DNA of 64,000 nucleotides from positions 372,001 through 436,000 of the forward strand of contig CBDCLG010000012.1 in assembly GCA_965218625.1 (NCBI GenBank), in the 5' to 3' direction. The stretch is from Bin5 sp965218625 (GTDB lineage Bacteria > Chloroflexota > Anaerolineae > Caldilineales > Caldilineaceae). The notes under the pieces were generated by a model. It was not told the DNA's origin and made no database searches. It worked only from the letters and a program-made list of their open reading frames with translations. A program made the translations under genes and the position numbers. Shown here piece after piece: positions 62,192 through 64,000 of this stretch; the stretch's first letter is position 1; every line of letters begins with the position of its first letter.

Positions 62192-63256
62192 ATGAATGTA
62201 TTGCAACCAATGCCTGCCACAGTTTACCAGGAATCGACCGCGCCCGACTCCGTTCAACGCCCGCGACGGACGCGTATCAGCCCCGCCCTGCGGCGCATGG
62301 TGCGCGAGACGACGCTTTCACCGGCGGACTTCATCTATCCCCTTTTCGTCCGCCACGGCAGAGGAGAGCGGCGGCCGATCGCCTCGATGCCGGGCCAGTT
62401 CCAGCTCTCGGTCGACCAGCTGGCTGCGGAAGCCGAGATGGTCCTGGAACTGGGCATCCCGGCCGTGATCCTGTTCGGCATTCCGGCCGAAAAGGACTGG
62501 TGCGGCAGCGACAACTTCAGTCCCGGCGGCGTCGTTCCCGAAGCCATCCGCGCCCTCAAGGCGGCCGCGCCGGAGCTGATCGTCATCTCCGACATGTGCT
62601 TCTGCGAATATACCGACCACGGCCACTGCGGGCTGATCAACAGGCCCGGCGCGGACGACTACAACGCTGGGCTCCCCGAGGGCTATCTGCTCAACGACCC
62701 GACGCTGGAGCTGTTAGGGCGGGCCTCTGTTGTCCACGCCGAGGCGGGCGCCGACGTGATCGCCCCTTCGGCGATGTTGGACCACATGGTGGCGGCCATC
62801 CGCCGCGCCCTCGACGAGGCCAGCCTTGAGCATGTGTCGATTCTGAGCTACGCCGCCAAGTACGCCAGCAGCTTCTACGGCCCCTTCCGCGACGCGGCCG
62901 AAAGCCCGCCCTCCTTCGGCGACCGCAGCCAGTATCAGATGGACCCTGCCAACCGCCGCGAGGCGCTCAAGGAGGTCGCGCTCGACGTGGACGAAGGCGC
63001 CGACATGATCATGGTCAAGCCGGCGCTGCCCTACCTGGACGTGCTCGCCGCCGTGCGGCAGCAGTTCAACCTGCCCACCGCCGCCTACCAGGTCAGTGGC
63101 GAGTACGCCATGCTCCACGCGGCCGCGGCCAACGGCTGGCTCGACCTGCGCAAGTGCGCGCTCGAAAGCCTGACCAGCATAAAGCGCGCCGGCGCCGACA
63201 TGATCCTGACCTATTTTGCCAAGGACGCGGCCCGCTGGCTGGACGGTAGTCAGTAG
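62192..63256 (+). CDS. hemB: porphobilinogen synthase (delta-aminolevulinic acid dehydratase)
   Basis: Condenses two aminolevulinates to porphobilinogen; 354 residues. The Schiff-base Lys is in MVKPALPYLD and another in YAAKYASSFYGPFRDA. The metal motif reads DMCFCEYTDHGHCG with the Cys residues of zinc-dependent enzymes. The ATG at 62192 lies 66 bases after the hemD stop and is preceded by a weak GGACC; the frame extends upstream to 62123. It closes hemC-hemD-hemB. Confidence 0.95.
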   Translation: MNVLQPMPATVYQESTAPDSVQRPRRTRISPALRRMVRETTLSPADFIYPLFVRHGRGERRPIASMPGQFQLSVDQLAAEAEMVLELGIPAVILFGIPAEKDWCGSDNFSPGGVVPEAIRALKAAAPELIVISDMCFCEYTDHGHCGLINRPGADDYNAGLPEGYLLNDPTLELLGRASVVHAEAGADVIAPSAMLDHMVAAIRRALDEASLEHVSILSYAAKYASSFYGPFRDAAESPPSFGDRSQYQMDPANRREALKEVALDVDEGADMIMVKPALPYLDVLAAVRQQFNLPTAAYQVSGEYAMLHAAAANGWLDLRKCALESLTSIKRAGADMILTYFAKDAARWLDGSQ

Positions 63257-63301
63257 CCAGTGGTCAGTGACCAGTGGCCCGTTGCCAGTGGCCGGTGGCT
63301 G
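63248..63301. repeat. degenerate CAGTGG/CCAGTG tandem tract
   Basis: Around the hemB stop, short units of the form CCAGTGG and CAGTGRCC are repeated with small changes (AGTAGCCAGTGGTCAGTG, ACCAGTGGCCCG, TTGCCAGTGGCCGG). The tract is near-palindromic and resembles simple extragenic repeats. Confidence 0.5.
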
Positions 63302-63322
63302 ACCGGGAGATGCATGCCAGAT

Positions 63323-63351
63323 TTGCCGATACCAACCCCTTTGGCTATACT
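63323..63351 (+). promoter_or_regulatory. sigma-70 promoter of tRNA-Ser
   Basis: TTGCCG (63323-63328), 17 bases, TATACT (63346-63351). Start near 63358, about 50 bases before the tRNA. Confidence 0.75.
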
Positions 63352-63408
63352 GATTCGGCTTTTGGAAAGAGCTGCCTGCATCAAGTCAGTTGGGCGCTGT
63401 TCCAGTTC

Positions 63409-63497
<89 letters not shown>

Positions 63498-63524
63498 TCG
63501 CGTGTTTGCATCGCTTCGTCAGTT

Positions 63525-63622
63525 GCCGGGTCCTGTGCGGCAGGACACCGTGAACCCCGTCAGGGCCGGAAGGCAGCAGCGGTAAGCGATTCGTCCTGGG
63601 TGCCACAGGGGCGCCTGGTGGC
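63525..63622 (+). ncRNA. ffs: signal recognition particle RNA (4.5S type)
   Basis: Contains the highly conserved SRP Alu-free tip: GAACCCCGTCAGGGCCGGAA (63553 on) continuing AGGCAGCAGC, matching the GTCAGG-CCGGAAGG-AGCAGC signature bound by Ffh. Flanking arms pair (CCTGTG with CACAGG, GGCA with TGCC, GGAC with GTCC) into the long hairpin of the small bacterial type. Ends are approximate. About 30 bases after tRNA-Ser, same strand. Confidence 0.9.
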
Positions 63623-63750
63623 TGGCGGAGCGGTGCGAACACGCGACTCTCTTTGCCGATCGTCCGCTTCCCCACATCTGCCTGAATCCAGAACGACAGC
63701 CGTGCGGTCGGTGTTGGCCTCGCATGAGTTTCCCGCGTGTACGGAACCGA

Positions 63751-64000
63751 ATGTCTCTGCCCAAACACAAACCAGCGAGTCTCTTTCTTATCATCAGCGG
63801 CGGGCGGTCGCTATTCAACGCGCTGGTCTTCACGATCAATCTGGTCTACCAGGTGGAAACGGTAGGGCTGAACCCGCTGCAACTTGTGTTGGTGGGAACC
63901 GTTCTCGAAGTGACGGGCGTCCTGTTGGAGGTGCCGACCGGCGCGGTCGCGGACATCTACTCGCGGCGTCTGTCGGTGATCGTGGGCATGGCGCTCGTCG
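63751..64000 (+). CDS. MFS transporter, 3' end outside window
   Basis: The first 83 residues of a major facilitator superfamily protein. Two hydrophobic helices are visible, and between helix 2 and 3 the MFS loop motif reads EVPTGAVADIYSRRLSV (a G-x-x-x-D-x-x-x-R-R form of the DRxGRR signature). The start is either the ATG at 63751 or an in-frame ATG at 63724; no strong ribosome-binding site decides. Substrate unknown. Confidence 0.85.
   Translation, partial: MSLPKHKPASLFLIISGGRSLFNALVFTINLVYQVETVGLNPLQLVLVGTVLEVTGVLLEVPTGAVADIYSRRLSVIVGMALV

Overview
The window is a GC-rich bacterial chromosome segment with dense coding on both strands. I see no prophage, insertion sequence, integron or CRISPR array. 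The gene set (FTR1-type iron permease with a long exported N-terminal part, several phytanoyl-CoA-dioxygenase-like genes, the SWIM/DUF5691/MoxR/DUF5682/VWA cluster, four-gene succinate dehydrogenase, hemC-hemD-hemB) and many lipoproteins without LPS genes fit a Chloroflexota bacterium, perhaps Caldilineaceae-like. That placement is inference from remembered gene content, not a computed result. Promoters are ordinary sigma-70 type: several near-consensus -35/-10 pairs with 16-17 base spacing can be read directly.

Layout. 0-3.1 kb: obgE (5' end outside the window), nadD, and a convergent S41 protease. 3.8-13.7 kb: an iron and heme region, almost all on the minus strand, with a lipoprotein, ferritin, a CDF metal exporter, a membrane protein, an IsdG/HmoA-like heme monooxygenase, a small Cys-rich protein, a heme-binding lipoprotein (HmuT-like), a large FTR1/EfeU-like permease and an EfeO-like lipoprotein. 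Two candidate small RNA genes, each with its own promoter and an intrinsic terminator, lie on the plus strand between these genes. 13.8-17.5 kb: a frameshifted DUF72 gene, amt, and two overlapping small paralogues.

17.6-39 kb is an accessory-looking catabolic or biosynthetic locus, all on the plus strand. It has a KARI-like reductoisomerase (two frameshifts), a peptide/oligosaccharide-type ABC binding protein with two permeases but no ATPase, four PhyH dioxygenases, a DegT aminotransferase, an MDR dehydrogenase, three glycosidase-like propeller proteins (two in tandem), an enolase-superfamily protein, a ThDP enzyme, an alpha/beta hydrolase (frameshifted) and an SMP-30-type lactonase. The content suggests uptake and oxidative processing of a sugar-like or sugar-acid-like compound; the substrate cannot be read from sequence.

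39.2-46.9 kb is a tight five-gene cluster, SWIM zinc finger, DUF5691, MoxR ATPase, DUF5682 and VWA protein, followed by a separately promoted Ser/Thr kinase. I regard this as the best candidate for a poorly described system. 48-51.3 kb: sdhCDAB on the minus strand with a near-perfect promoter. 51.7-63.3 kb: a surface protease, icd, an SDR, a membrane protein, fabF, pyrC-pyrB and hemC-hemD-hemB. The right end holds tRNA-Ser(GGA), the SRP RNA gene and the start of an MFS transporter. Three genes carry single-base frameshifts at GC-rich spots; because they sit among otherwise intact sequence, sequencing or assembly error is at least as likely as true decay.
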